Source: Solirubrobacteraceae bacterium
GTDB lineage: Bacteria; Actinomycetota; Thermoleophilia; Solirubrobacterales; Solirubrobacteraceae
NCBI GenBank assembly: GCA_030447505.1
Contig: JAUJOT010000003.1
Location: forward strand, 1 to 64,000
Direction: 5' to 3'
DNA: 64,000 nt
Shown here: positions 41,828 through 51,738 of the stretch, in pieces
Layout of the letters: every line of letters begins with the position of its first letter
Position numbering within the stretch: position 1 is the first letter of the stretch
Notes under the pieces: model-generated
The model's input: the letters and a program-made list of their open reading frames with translations, nothing else
Databases searched by the model: none
What the model was told of the DNA's origin: nothing
Made by a program: the position numbers and the translations under genes

Positions 41828-42231
41828 CACGGCTCCTGCCGCGCCCGCTCCAGCGGTCACGCGAGCAGGACGAGCGGCGGCGGCGCTGCAGGCTGCGCCC
41901 GCGTGAAGGCGCGCCGACAGCCGTCCCCGAGCAAAGTCATGTCCCTGACGACGCGGGAGAACCGCGCGAGCGGGTGCAGTTCGGGCGCCAGCGAAGGAAG
42001 CATCCGCAGAAGAGCTCAACGTCGTTTCCGTCAGCAGCTCTGGCCGCTGCTCGAGGAGAGCGCGAGCGTGCGCATCAGGCCGCGAGCAACGGCGACGCGG
42101 CGCCGGCAGGGCCGCCGGGTATCCTCGCGCCGTGCTCGCCGCCGGCGCCCCCTGCTCGCAGCCGACGACGGCCATGTACGCGGCCGCCTTCAAGCCCTCA
42201 CCGGCGGGCGACTGAAGCGAGCCCTGGGACG
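41828..42231. other. intergenic region
   Basis: About 400 nt with only low-complexity open frames, arginine-rich in every reading. No supported feature. Confidence 0.4.
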
Positions 42232-43479
42232 ATGCAGCGCAGGCGAGCGGTCGACGCGGTCCGACGTCGCTTCTGGGTGCCATCCGCGGTCGCCATCATC
42301 GCCGCGCTCGGTCTCGGCTCCCTGCTGCCGCGCGTCGATGACGCGCTGAAGCTGGATCCGGGGCTCTTCGCGTTCACGAGCATCGACGCCGTACGCGGGA
42401 TGCTCCAGGTCATTGCCACGGTGACCATCTCGGTGGCCGGCGTCGCGTTCTCGGTCACCGTCGTCGCCCTCCAGCTGGCGACGCAGCAACTCGGCCCGCG
42501 AGTGCTGCGGACCTTCCAGACCGACCGCGTCAACCAGGCGACACTCGCCGCACTCCTCGGACCGTTCGTCTACGCGGTCGTGCTGCTCACGCAGCTCGAC
42601 GCCACCGCAGACACCCTGCCGCACCTCTCGCTCACGTTCGCGGTGCTGCTCGGGCTCGCAGCCGTTGCGTTCTTCGTCGCGTTCGTCCAGCACATCATCA
42701 CGTCGCTGCAAGCCTCGACCGTCATCGCGAAGATCACCACCGAGGGAGCCGGCACGCTCAGCAGCGGACACCCGCGCCAAATCGGAACACCCGCCGACGC
42801 GCCACCCTCCGATCTCATTGACGACGGAGCCGGGCTGCCCGTGCGCGCCGACCGTGCCGGCTACCTCGCCGAGGTCAACGGCCGCGCAGTCCTCACCGCC
42901 GCTCAGCGGGCCAGCGCCGTCGTCGTCCAGCGCACCGCGCTCGGCGACTACGTCGTCACCGGACAGCTGCTCGCCACCCTCGTGCCGCTCGACGGTCGTC
43001 GCCTCGACGACGAGGCGCGCCACGTCGATGCCGTTCGCGCCGCGTTCAGCCTCTACCGAGAGCGCACGCTGGCCGACGACGTCGGCTTCCCCCTGCGCCA
43101 GCTGGCAGACATCGCCCTGCGCGCGCTCTCGCCCGCCCTGAACGATCCGACGACCGCGGAAAACGCGATGGGAGCCGCCGTCGACTTCCTCTTCCGCTTC
43201 GCACACGAGCCCGCGCCGAGCTGCGCTCGCGCTGACGACGACGGCGCGCTGCGCTTCGTCGCCAAGGTGCCCGACCTCGACGACCTCGTCCGCCTCACCG
43301 TCGACCAGGTACGCGGCAACGTCGACGCGCACCCCGCCGTCGCCGACCGCCTCGTGATGCTGCTCGGCCATCTCGCGGCGACGGCGCGCGCCCACGGCCA
43401 TCCAACAGCAGAAGCGCAGCGACAGGCGGAGCTCTTCGAGCGGTCCGGCGACGATGACAATCGCGCTGACGACACGTGA
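42232..43479 (+). CDS. DUF2254 family membrane protein
   Basis: A 415-residue protein. Four hydrophobic segments occupy residues 15-150 (WVPSAVAIIAALGLGSLL; VIATVTISVAGVAFSVTVVAL; LAALLGPFVYAVVLL; LTFAVLLGLAAVAFFVAFV). A soluble domain follows, with the typical DUF2254 features QQLGPRVLRTFQTDRVNQ, GYLAEVNGRAV and LADIALRALSPALNDPTTAENAM. Function is unknown. I use ATG 42232, where the membrane region begins. Confidence 0.87.
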   Translation: MQRRRAVDAVRRRFWVPSAVAIIAALGLGSLLPRVDDALKLDPGLFAFTSIDAVRGMLQVIATVTISVAGVAFSVTVVALQLATQQLGPRVLRTFQTDRVNQATLAALLGPFVYAVVLLTQLDATADTLPHLSLTFAVLLGLAAVAFFVAFVQHIITSLQASTVIAKITTEGAGTLSSGHPRQIGTPADAPPSDLIDDGAGLPVRADRAGYLAEVNGRAVLTAAQRASAVVVQRTALGDYVVTGQLLATLVPLDGRRLDDEARHVDAVRAAFSLYRERTLADDVGFPLRQLADIALRALSPALNDPTTAENAMGAAVDFLFRFAHEPAPSCARADDDGALRFVAKVPDLDDLVRLTVDQVRGNVDAHPAVADRLVMLLGHLAATARAHGHPTAEAQRQAELFERSGDDDNRADDT

Positions 43480-43771
43480 GATCCCAAGCACTGCGAGCAA
43501 CGCTGCAGCACGATCGCGGCCGCACTGCAGGCGCTCACCCGTCGGCAGCTGCATCCCATCCGGCCTGGCTGAAACGTTCGCGCTCGCGCGCGTGGTCCAG
43601 ACCATCGTGGAGTTCGATCGGGATCAGGTCGACGCCGGCCGTAGGCCACGCACAGCGTCATTCGCCGGCGGCTTCCCCATGCTGCGCGCGAAGGCTGGCC
43701 TTTCTGCCTTCGCCGCACTGGTCACGGCGGCACTACTCGGAGGGGCGCGCGGCTCGTGGCAAGATGGCGCC

Positions 43772-46700
43772 ATGGAGACGGCGGACCACCCCGCCCGGCC
43801 CCAACCGCCTGCGCTGCGCATGCGGCTGCTCGGTGGCTTCGGCCTGTTCTTCGAGGGCCGTCCGATCACAACCGTCGACGCTCCCCGCCTGCAGTCGCTG
43901 CTCGCCCACCTCGCGCTCCAGCGCGACACGCGTCAGCCACGCGAGCGTCTTGCCTTCCTGTTCTGGCCCGACTCCGAGGAGTCGCAGGCGCGCACCAACC
44001 TCAGGCAGGCCCTGCACCACCTTCGTCGCGCGCTGCCCGAGTCCGCGCGCTTCCTGGAGAGCGAGGCGAGAACCGTGCGCTGGCGAGCCGACGCTCGCTT
44101 CTCGCTCGATGTGGCCGAGTTCGAGCAGCTCGTTTCACGGGCCGAGGAAGCGCGCGAGGCCGGCGAGACCGACGACGAACGGGCGCTGCTGGAAGGCGCC
44201 GTCGCCCTGTATGCCGGTGACCTCGTTCCGGACTGCTACGACGATTGGGCGGTCCCAGAGCGCGAGCGGCTGCGGCAGGCGTTTCTGAGGGCGGTCGAGC
44301 GGCTCGCCGAGCTGCTCGAGCTCGATCGCGACCATCGCGGGGCCATTCCTTGGGCTCGACGGCTGCTGGACCACGACCCCCTCAACGAGGGATCCTGCCA
44401 GCGGCTGATGAGGCTCTACGCGTTGAGCGGCGACCGCGCGGGGGCGCTGCGCGTCTACCACGGTTGCGCCACTGCACTCGCGCGCGAGCTGGGCGTGGAG
44501 GCCAGCGCGGTCACGCGCGAGGCCTACGAGAGGCTCCTCGAGCCCGATGCGGCTCCCCTGCCCAAGGAGACGGGGAGACCCGCCACCGGCGCGTCGGCAC
44601 TCGTGGGGCGGGCCCCAGAGTGGGAGGTGCTCCGAAGGGCGTGGCGGCGGGCCGCCGGCGGGGAGTCGCTGCTGGCGCTGATCGAGGGCGAGGCCGGGAT
44701 CGGCAAGTCGCGGCTCTGCGAGGAGTTTCGCGACCAGGTCGGACGGCAGGACTTTGCGACCGCCGGCAGCCGCTGCTATTCCGCCGCAGGCGGACTGGCC
44801 TACGCGCCGATCGTCGAGCTGCTGCGCTCACAGGCGATTGCCCCGCGGTTGCGGCGATTGGGCGCTCCCTGGCTCGCCGAGCTCGCGCGGCTGCTGCCCG
44901 AGCTGCTCGCGGAGCGCCCGGAGCTGCCTCGCCTGCCGCCGCTCACCGACGACTGGCAGCGCGCGCGCCTGCTGGACGCCCTGTCGCACGCCGTTCTCGC
45001 CGAGCGACGGCCGCTGCTGCTTGCGATCGATGACCTGCAGTGGTGCGACGGCGAGACGCTCGGCTGGCTGCACTACGTGCTGCGCTCGAGGCCGCGGGCG
45101 CCGCTGCTCGTGCTGGCGACGGCGCGCTCCGAGGAGCTCGGCCCGGAGCACCCGGCCCATTCGCTGCTGCTCGCAACGAGAGCAGGCGGACAGGCCGTCG
45201 AGCTCGAGCTGGCGCCGCTCGACCGCGCCGACACGGCCGCCCTGGCCCGCAACGTGTCGGGGCGAGAGGTCGGCGACGAGCGCCAGGAGCTCGTCTATCG
45301 CGAGACGGAGGGCAACCCGCTGTTCGTCGTCGAGTGGGTGCGGGCCGGGCTCGTCGACGAGGACCCCGCGGCGCGGGCGGGACGGAAGGCTGGCGAGGGG
45401 CGCGAGCTGCCACCCAGGGTGCACTCGGTGATCGAGACCCGGCTCGCCCAGCTCTCGCCCGCGGGACAGGAGCTTGCCAGCCTTGCCGCCACCGTCGGCC
45501 GGGCGTTCACGTTCGACGTCCTGGCGCGAGCGAGCTCGCGCAGCGAGGAGCAGCTGGTCGAGGCGCTCGACGAGCTCTGGGAGCGGCGGATCGTTCGCGA
45601 GCGAGGCGTCGACGCCTATGACTTCGGCCACGACAAGCTCCGCGACGCGGCCTATCTGCGTGCCGGCCCCGCGCGTAGGCGGATGCTGCACCGGCGCGTG
45701 GCGCAGGCGCTGGAGCGCCTGCACGCAACTGACCTCGACGGCGTCAGCAGCGAGCTCGCCGCGCACTATGCGCGCGCCGGTTGGACCGAGCGGGCGATCG
45801 GCTTCTACGCTCGTTCGGCCGAGGTCGCGCAGCGCGTCTATGCGAACGAGGGGGCGATCGAGCTGTTCTCGAAAGCGCTCGAGCTGCTCGAGGGCGAGCC
45901 TCCCACACGGCAGCGCGACGAGCGCGAGCTGACGCTCCGGACGGCGCTCGGAGCGCCGCTGGTCGCGATCAAGGGCTATGGCGCCCCCGAGGTCCACGAC
46001 GTCTACCTGCGCGCCGGGAAGCTGTGCGAGCGCCTGGGAACGCGCCCTGCTCCCCCCGTGCTGCGCGCGCTCGCGCTCGTGCACCTCGCGCGAGGCGAGC
46101 TTCGTCGCACGTACGACCTCGGCGAGCAGCTGCTCACGTTGGGGGAGTGCGAGGACGACCCGATGGTGCGAGTCGAGGGCCACTACGTCCTCGGTGTGAC
46201 GTCGTGCTGGCTCGGGGAGTTCGCCGCCGGTCGCGATCAACTCGAGCGGGCGATCGCGGAGTACCTCCCCGACAGGGCGCGCTCGCACCTCGCGCTGTAC
46301 TCGCAGGACCCCCGGATCGTCTGCATGAGTCGCCTCGCCCACGTCCTGGGTTGCCTCGGTCATCCCGATCAGGCGGAAGAGAAGGCACGGGAAGCTCTCC
46401 GGCTGGCCGATGAGCTCGAGCATCCCTTCAGCCTCGCCTACGCCCTCACCTTCGCCGCCTGGCTGGCGATCGACCTGGGCGACGAGTCCTGCGCGCGAGA
46501 ACACGCGCAGCGGATGGCGGCCCTCGCCGAAGAGCAGCAGCTCGGGTTCCTGCAACCGATGGGAGCGATCCTGCGCGGCTGGACGCTTGCGCGGGAGGGA
46601 CACACGGACGAGGCCGTCGCGCAGATCCGCGAGGGCCTGGACGCCTACCGCCGCAGCGGCTGGAGCCTCTACCAGCCCTACGCGCTGGCCCTCCTCGCCC

Positions 46701-46966
46701 GCGTCTGCCTGGATGCGGGGCGCGTCGATGCCGGCCGCGCTGCGATCTCCGAGGCGCTCGAGCTCAGCGAGCGGATCGGGCAGCGATCCCTCGACGCGGA
46801 GCTGCACCTGCTCATGGGCGAGCTGATCCTCGCTGCGGCGGGGAACCGCGCGGACGCCGAGTCGCACTTCTCGACGGCGCTCGAGGTCGCCCGCCGCCAG
46901 GCTTGGAGGGCGCTCGCGCAGCGCGCGGCCGAGCGCCTGGAGCGGCTTCGCGCGCTCAGCGGTTGA
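43772..46966 (+). CDS. SARP-type regulator: winged helix + BTAD + AAA ATPase + TPR
   Basis: A 1064-residue transcriptional activator of the AfsR/SARP class. An OmpR-like winged helix occupies about 15-100 (MRLLGGFGLFFEGRPITTVD) and the BTAD domain about 110-255 (DVAEFEQLVSRAEEAREAG...ALRVYHGCATALARELG). An AAA-type ATPase follows with Walker A EGEAGIGKSRL near 305-314 and Walker B LLLAIDDLQWCD near 405-417. Residues of about 650-1060 are TPR-like. The next gene's promoter has three 11-bp-spaced heptamers, the expected SARP site, so this protein probably activates that FAD-oxidase gene. Confidence 0.92.
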   Translation: METADHPARPQPPALRMRLLGGFGLFFEGRPITTVDAPRLQSLLAHLALQRDTRQPRERLAFLFWPDSEESQARTNLRQALHHLRRALPESARFLESEARTVRWRADARFSLDVAEFEQLVSRAEEAREAGETDDERALLEGAVALYAGDLVPDCYDDWAVPERERLRQAFLRAVERLAELLELDRDHRGAIPWARRLLDHDPLNEGSCQRLMRLYALSGDRAGALRVYHGCATALARELGVEASAVTREAYERLLEPDAAPLPKETGRPATGASALVGRAPEWEVLRRAWRRAAGGESLLALIEGEAGIGKSRLCEEFRDQVGRQDFATAGSRCYSAAGGLAYAPIVELLRSQAIAPRLRRLGAPWLAELARLLPELLAERPELPRLPPLTDDWQRARLLDALSHAVLAERRPLLLAIDDLQWCDGETLGWLHYVLRSRPRAPLLVLATARSEELGPEHPAHSLLLATRAGGQAVELELAPLDRADTAALARNVSGREVGDERQELVYRETEGNPLFVVEWVRAGLVDEDPAARAGRKAGEGRELPPRVHSVIETRLAQLSPAGQELASLAATVGRAFTFDVLARASSRSEEQLVEALDELWERRIVRERGVDAYDFGHDKLRDAAYLRAGPARRRMLHRRVAQALERLHATDLDGVSSELAAHYARAGWTERAIGFYARSAEVAQRVYANEGAIELFSKALELLEGEPPTRQRDERELTLRTALGAPLVAIKGYGAPEVHDVYLRAGKLCERLGTRPAPPVLRALALVHLARGELRRTYDLGEQLLTLGECEDDPMVRVEGHYVLGVTSCWLGEFAAGRDQLERAIAEYLPDRARSHLALYSQDPRIVCMSRLAHVLGCLGHPDQAEEKAREALRLADELEHPFSLAYALTFAAWLAIDLGDESCAREHAQRMAALAEEQQLGFLQPMGAILRGWTLAREGHTDEAVAQIREGLDAYRRSGWSLYQPYALALLARVCLDAGRVDAGRAAISEALELSERIGQRSLDAELHLLMGELILAAAGNRADAESHFSTALEVARRQAWRALAQRAAERLERLRALSG

Positions 46967-46968
46967 GC

Positions 46969-47011
46969 GAACGCCGACAGAACGCTCCGAGAACGCTGCC
47001 CCGGCTATACA
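46969..47011 (+). promoter_or_regulatory. SARP-type binding repeats and -10 box
   Basis: GAACGCC (46969), GAACGCT (46980) and GAACGCT (46991) are spaced by exactly 11 bp. The last one ends 8 bp before TATACA (47006-47011). Heptameric direct repeats at 11-bp spacing, 8 bp upstream of the -10, are the known recognition arrangement of SARP activators. The first heptamer begins 2 nt after the stop of the SARP-type gene. Confidence 0.75.
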
Positions 47012-47063
47012 ACGGGTGTCGACGACACGATCGACGCAAGCGGCCAACGCGAGAGGTGACCCG

Positions 47064-48479
47064 ATGACGGCGACGACCGATGTGACCAGGACCGACGGGG
47101 GGTTTTCGGCGCAAACCGCCGACGAGCTGCGCGCGAGCCTGAGGGGAGACCTGGTCGGCCCGCAGGACCGGGCCTACGACGAGGCCCGCAAGGTCTACAA
47201 CGGGATGATCGACCGCCGGCCGGCCGCGATCATCCGCTGCGCCGACGTCGCAGACGTGATCGCGGCGGTCGGGCTCGCCCGCGACGAGGGGCTCGACCTC
47301 TCGGTGCGCGGAGGCAGCCACAGCGTGCCCGGCTTCGGCACCAACGATGGCGGAATCGTCTGCGATCTCTCGGGGATGCGGGGGACCCGCGTCGATCCCG
47401 AGCGCCGCACGGTGCGGGCCGAGGGCGGCTGCACCTGGGGTGACCTCGACCACGCAACTCACGCCTTCGGGCTCGCGACGACCGGCGGCATCATCTCGAC
47501 CACGGGCATCGCCGGGCTGACCCTGGGCGGCGGCATCGGGCATCTGGCGCGGGGACACGGGCTCTCCTGTGACAACCTGATCTCGGCCGACGTCGTCACC
47601 GCCGACGGGCAACTCGTGACCGCGAGCGAGGACAAGAACGCCGACCTCTTCTGGGCGCTTCGCGGCGGCGGCGGCAACTTCGGCGTCGTCACCTCGCTCG
47701 AATACCGCCTGCACCCGGTCGGCGAGATCTACGGCGGGCCGATCTTCTACCCGGTCGACCGCGCCGGCGAGCTGATGTGCTTCTACCGCGACTTCATCGC
47801 CCAGGCTCCCGAGCAGCTGGGCGCCTTCTTCGCGTTCCAGGTCGCCCCGCCGCTGCCATTCATCCCCGAGGACCGGCACGGCGAGACGATGTGCTTGATC
47901 GTCGCCTGCTGGTCGGGGCCGATCGAGGAGGGCGAGCAGGCCGTCAAGCCCCTGCTCGATGCGGCGCCCGTAGTCGCCCAGCACGTCGGCCCGATGCCCT
48001 ATCCGGCGCTCAACGGCGCCTTCGACGCCCTGCTTCCACCAGGGCTCCAGCACTACTGGAAGGCCGACTTCGTCCGCGAGCTCAGCGACGATGCGATTGC
48101 GGCCCACGTCGAGCACGGGCCCAGGGTGCCCTGCGTCGAGGCAACCGTGCACGTGTATCCGATCGACGGCGCCTGCCACCGCGTGGCGAGCGATGCGACC
48201 GCCTTCGCCTACCGCGACGCCCGGTTCGCCTGTGTGATCGCCGGCATGTGGCCCGATCCCGCGCACAACGAGCGCAACATCGCGTGGGTGCGTGACTATT
48301 GGCAGGCGATCCACCCGCACTCCGAGCTCGGCGGCTATGTCAACTTCATGTCGGGCGACGACCAGGACCGGATCCGCGACAACTACCGCGGAAACTACGA
48401 CCGGCTGGTCGAGGTCAAGCGCCGCTACGACCCGGAGAACCTCTTCCGGATGAACCAGAACATCGCGCCCGCGGGCTGA
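47064..48479 (+). CDS. FAD-linked oxidase with BBE C-terminus
   Basis: A 471-residue flavoenzyme of the berberine-bridge/oxidase type. The PCMH-type FAD-binding domain (about 45-220) has VRGGSHSVPGFG, where the His is the likely covalent FAD ligand, then GGCTWGDLDHAT and GLTLGGGIGHLARGHGL. The position that carries a second FAD-linking Cys in bicovalent members is Ala here (LAR). The BBE segment YDPENLFRMNQNI ends the protein. No signal peptide is seen. The substrate is unknown. GAGAGGTGA precedes the ATG, and the SARP repeats lie upstream. Confidence 0.9.
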   Translation: MTATTDVTRTDGGFSAQTADELRASLRGDLVGPQDRAYDEARKVYNGMIDRRPAAIIRCADVADVIAAVGLARDEGLDLSVRGGSHSVPGFGTNDGGIVCDLSGMRGTRVDPERRTVRAEGGCTWGDLDHATHAFGLATTGGIISTTGIAGLTLGGGIGHLARGHGLSCDNLISADVVTADGQLVTASEDKNADLFWALRGGGGNFGVVTSLEYRLHPVGEIYGGPIFYPVDRAGELMCFYRDFIAQAPEQLGAFFAFQVAPPLPFIPEDRHGETMCLIVACWSGPIEEGEQAVKPLLDAAPVVAQHVGPMPYPALNGAFDALLPPGLQHYWKADFVRELSDDAIAAHVEHGPRVPCVEATVHVYPIDGACHRVASDATAFAYRDARFACVIAGMWPDPAHNERNIAWVRDYWQAIHPHSELGGYVNFMSGDDQDRIRDNYRGNYDRLVEVKRRYDPENLFRMNQNIAPAG

Positions 48480-48603
48480 TCGCCAGCGATCGGGGGCGGC
48501 CAAGAGCGCACGCTGCTGCGCGGGGCGGCGGTTCGCGAGCACCCGGCGTTGCTGTTGCCCGCTGAGTGGCTTCGATGCTGCGGACAAGACCCGCTGACGC
48601 CGA

Positions 48604-48924
48604 GTGAGCAGCTCCGGACTGTCGCGGGGACGCGTTGTTCTCGCCGTGTGGTTCGCCGCGATGGCGGCGGGCTGTGGCGGCAGCGGATCCGAGCCCCAGC
48701 CGCAGTCGAGTGCGGGGCCAAGTGCGACCGCCACTACGACTTCGGAAATGCCCTCAGCCTCACCGGGCCCAACGATCAGGGTGCTCCCGGAGCACCGGGG
48801 TCCCACGGATGCGATTCGGATCACCTTCCCGACCCCGTACGCGATCGGAGACGTGCCCCGCTACGGCGACCGTCCCGCTCAGTCCTTCGACAACTACCAC
48901 GTCGTCTTCCGGGGTGGTCGGTGA
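48604..48924 (+). CDS. lipoprotein, probably truncated by frameshift
   Basis: A 106-residue product with a lipoprotein signal (VVLAVWFAAMAAGCGGSGS, lipobox AAGC) and a Ser/Pro/Thr linker. It continues ITFPTPYAIGDVPRYG and QSFDNYHVVFRG, then stops. One base off, the DNA continues in protein-like fashion as GDCHPGGFRFAIGYLLR, so the intact gene was probably longer. Function unknown. Confidence 0.45.
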   Translation: MSSSGLSRGRVVLAVWFAAMAAGCGGSGSEPQPQSSAGPSATATTTSEMPSASPGPTIRVLPEHRGPTDAIRITFPTPYAIGDVPRYGDRPAQSFDNYHVVFRGGR

Positions 48925-49165
48925 CTGCCACCCAGGCGGCTTTCGCTTCGCCATCGGCTATCTCCTGCGGCCCTGGCTGCTACCAATCGATTGGGACCGC
49001 GACCGGCTGTGGGGGCTCGCAATTTCATCTTGTAGTGGTGTGGGTGGCCGCACCATCTGGTGTGGCTACCCGCATTGCCACCGCGCGACAGAACGCGCGA
49101 CACTCGCGGCAACGAGGCGACGGCACTGCCGGGAGCGGCCTTGACCAATAGTCCGGGAGGCGCAC

Positions 49166-51178
49166 GTGAAGGCGCAATGGATGACCGTCGCGGTTGCACT
49201 GGCAGTGATGACGGGCGTTGGGACATCACCGGCGCGAGCCGCCGAGGGCTCGTTCTTCAACGACGCTGATTACAGGGCGTCGGGGCGCGTGGACTCGAAG
49301 AGCGGTGGCGTGATCGCGGCCGGTAATAGAGAGGCCGCGCTAGCTGGTCTGAAGATCCTCAACGCGGGCGGCAACGCCGTCGACGCTGCAGCCGCGACCT
49401 TGTTCGCCGTCGGCGTCGCTCAGTTCGAGTCGTGCGGAATCGGCGGCGGCGGCTTCATGGTCTACCGCTCGGCGGACGGGCAGGTCGTCGACACGATCGA
49501 CTTCCGCGAGTGGTCGCCCAAGACCTACACGTTCAGCGATACCGCGAAGGTCGGCGAGACAGGCCTCGCGGCCTGGGGCACCGGTCACAACGTCGTCGGG
49601 ATTCCGGGCGCCGTGGCCGGGATGGCGCTGGCTCTCGAAAAGCATGGATCCATGCCGAAAAAGGTGTTCGGGGAGGGATGGAAGCAGAACTGGAAGGCCG
49701 TCCTTCAGCCCGCGATCGATCTCGCCACCAACGGCTTCACGGTTTCCGGTGCTTCGCAGGCGCCCGCCCAAGCGCTGCGCGTCCCATTTTTCACGACTAC
49801 ACTCGCCGTCTACGGCGGCGCGCCAGAGCTTTACGCGAACCGCGAGAAAATGCGCAACCTCCCGCTCGCCGGTGACATGCTGGAGCTGCAGACGCTCGGA
49901 CCCGACGCGTTCTACAACCCGTTCTTGCCGGGTGGGACGATCGCCGCCGACCTTCTCGTCGAGATGAACCGGCCCTCGCCCTACAGCGATCAGGCGACAT
50001 GGGAGCCGAGCGACCTGACCGATTACCGCGCGATCTCGCGGCCGGCGGTGCGTACGCGCTATCGCGGCACCAACGAATACATCGGGATGGGCGCGCCCTC
50101 CTCGGCCGGCACCGCGATCGCTCAGGTGCTCAACATCCTCGAGGGCTATGACCTACGCGCGATGGGGCAAAGCTCGGCCGACCATGTGCATTTCTTTGCG
50201 GAGGCGATGAAGCTCGCCTGGCGCGACCGCGCGAAGTACCTGGGCGACCCGGCCTTCACACCAGTTTCCGACTTGCTGACGTCGAAGGAGTACGCGAACA
50301 GCCTACGCGAACAGATCGACCCCGCGAAGGCGCACGCGTTCGCGGCGCCCAGCTCGGATGAGGGCGGCACGCATAACATCGCCGTGATCGACAAGGCGGG
50401 CAACGCGGTCGCGCTGAACTGCTCGATCGAATGGCCGATGGGCAGCGCCGTGACGGCCGCCGGCACGGGTTTTCTGCTCAACAGTCAGCTGACCGACTTC
50501 GAGCCGCCGACGACACGGCCCGACCCCATCCCCACGACCGCGCCGGCGTGGGATGAAGGGCGGGGGCCGGCGAACGGCTGGGCCCCGCGCAAGCGGCCAC
50601 GGTCCTCGATGTCGCCCTCGATCGTCGTGCACAAGGGCGTCCCGGTGCTCGTCACCGGCGGCGTCGGCGGGCCGAGCATCATCGGCGCAACCGCCGGCGC
50701 GGTGATCAACGTCGTGGACTTCCGCCAGGACATCGCGCATGCGATCGACGCCGAGCGGTCCGATCCGCGTGGCTACTGCCCTGACCCTGACCCCAACAGT
50801 GCGAACGACGAGGTGCAGCTGTGCTTGGAGACGACGAGGTTTGACAACGACGTGCTGACGGCGTTGAAAGGACGCGAGCACGCTGTCCAGTCGACGAACA
50901 ACTTCGGTTTAGGATGCGCCGGACTCGCCGGCGACGGGCTCCCTGATCTGAACCCCGACCCTGGTCTCCAAGCAGAGTGCGAATACGCGGCCGGCACGGT
51001 CACCCACGCCGCGGGAATCAACCCGGTCAGCGGTCTGCGGGACGCCGCCGCCGACCCTCGGGCCTTCGCGTTCGCCGCAGGAAAAACCGCCTCGCAACAG
51101 ACGCGAGCGGGAACCGCAAACCCCGGCGACCTCACTGCCCTCGCCGCCGTTTTCCAAGCAGCCCCTGCTTCCCCGTGA
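49166..51178 (+). CDS. ggt: gamma-glutamyltransferase
   Basis: A 670-residue exported enzyme that splits glutathione and transfers gamma-glutamyl groups. A signal peptide (about 1-26, ending ARAAEG) is followed by the large subunit (GGVIAAGNREAALAGLKILN, FESCGIGGGGFMVY, DFREWSP). The self-cleavage nucleophile is the Thr in DEGGTHNIAVIDKAGN (near 400), and SMSPSIVVHKG with TGGVGGPSIIGAT marks the small subunit. The C-terminus is longer than usual and has several Cys. GGGAGG precedes the GTG start. Confidence 0.92.
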   Translation: MKAQWMTVAVALAVMTGVGTSPARAAEGSFFNDADYRASGRVDSKSGGVIAAGNREAALAGLKILNAGGNAVDAAAATLFAVGVAQFESCGIGGGGFMVYRSADGQVVDTIDFREWSPKTYTFSDTAKVGETGLAAWGTGHNVVGIPGAVAGMALALEKHGSMPKKVFGEGWKQNWKAVLQPAIDLATNGFTVSGASQAPAQALRVPFFTTTLAVYGGAPELYANREKMRNLPLAGDMLELQTLGPDAFYNPFLPGGTIAADLLVEMNRPSPYSDQATWEPSDLTDYRAISRPAVRTRYRGTNEYIGMGAPSSAGTAIAQVLNILEGYDLRAMGQSSADHVHFFAEAMKLAWRDRAKYLGDPAFTPVSDLLTSKEYANSLREQIDPAKAHAFAAPSSDEGGTHNIAVIDKAGNAVALNCSIEWPMGSAVTAAGTGFLLNSQLTDFEPPTTRPDPIPTTAPAWDEGRGPANGWAPRKRPRSSMSPSIVVHKGVPVLVTGGVGGPSIIGATAGAVINVVDFRQDIAHAIDAERSDPRGYCPDPDPNSANDEVQLCLETTRFDNDVLTALKGREHAVQSTNNFGLGCAGLAGDGLPDLNPDPGLQAECEYAAGTVTHAAGINPVSGLRDAAADPRAFAFAAGKTASQQTRAGTANPGDLTALAAVFQAAPASP

Positions 51179-51352
51179 GCTCCCGCCCGGGTAGCGGTCG
51201 CGCGGGGGGCCGGGCTCGCGCCGGTTGTCCTGAGCGCGCGGCTGCGCTCAGGACGTCGATCGGGGGCCGCCCACAGCACGGCGGCGTTCGCCGGCGGGCC
51301 GGCCCGGCCCGACACCGCGTTTACGACGCGGCGACTGGGCGGCGACCGCCGC

Positions 51353-51738
51353 TCAGACCTCGGCTACGCGCGCGGAGCAGACGACGTCGAGGTTGGTGAT
51401 GAGGCCGTCTCGCACGCTGAGATATCCGTGCCATTCGATCAACCACGAAGCGTCGTCTGACCGAAGGCGCCAGCGGGTCGACCATCGGACGAGGTGACCT
51501 AGCGGTTCGACGACGTGGACAGGACCTCCGGCGACCCGTAGGGGCGCAGGAACGTCGTTGCCTCGGCAATGACTGCGTCTCGGCCGCGCTGATAAACGGT
51601 CCCACCGGGGGTGATCTCGCGCTCATGAACGTCGATGGCGAGCAACGGCGCGACCTCTGACGCCTCACCGCGGGCGTAGGCATCGGCGAACGCGCGTGCG
51701 ACGTCGAGCGGGGTCGCTACCGGAGCAGGAACGGACAT
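51353..51738 (-). pseudogene. NTF2/SnoaL-like gene with frameshift
   Basis: From ATG 51738 (GGAGG upstream) the frame reads PLDVARAFADAYARGEASEV, then YQRGRDAVIAEATTFLRPYG and stops early near 51500. One base off, the sequence goes on as PVHVVEPLGHLVRWSTRW, WLIEWHGYLSVRDGLITN and LDVVCSARVAEV to a TGA at 51353. This is the normal second half of a small NTF2-like fold. A single indel near 51520 separates the parts; an assembly error is possible. Confidence 0.6.
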
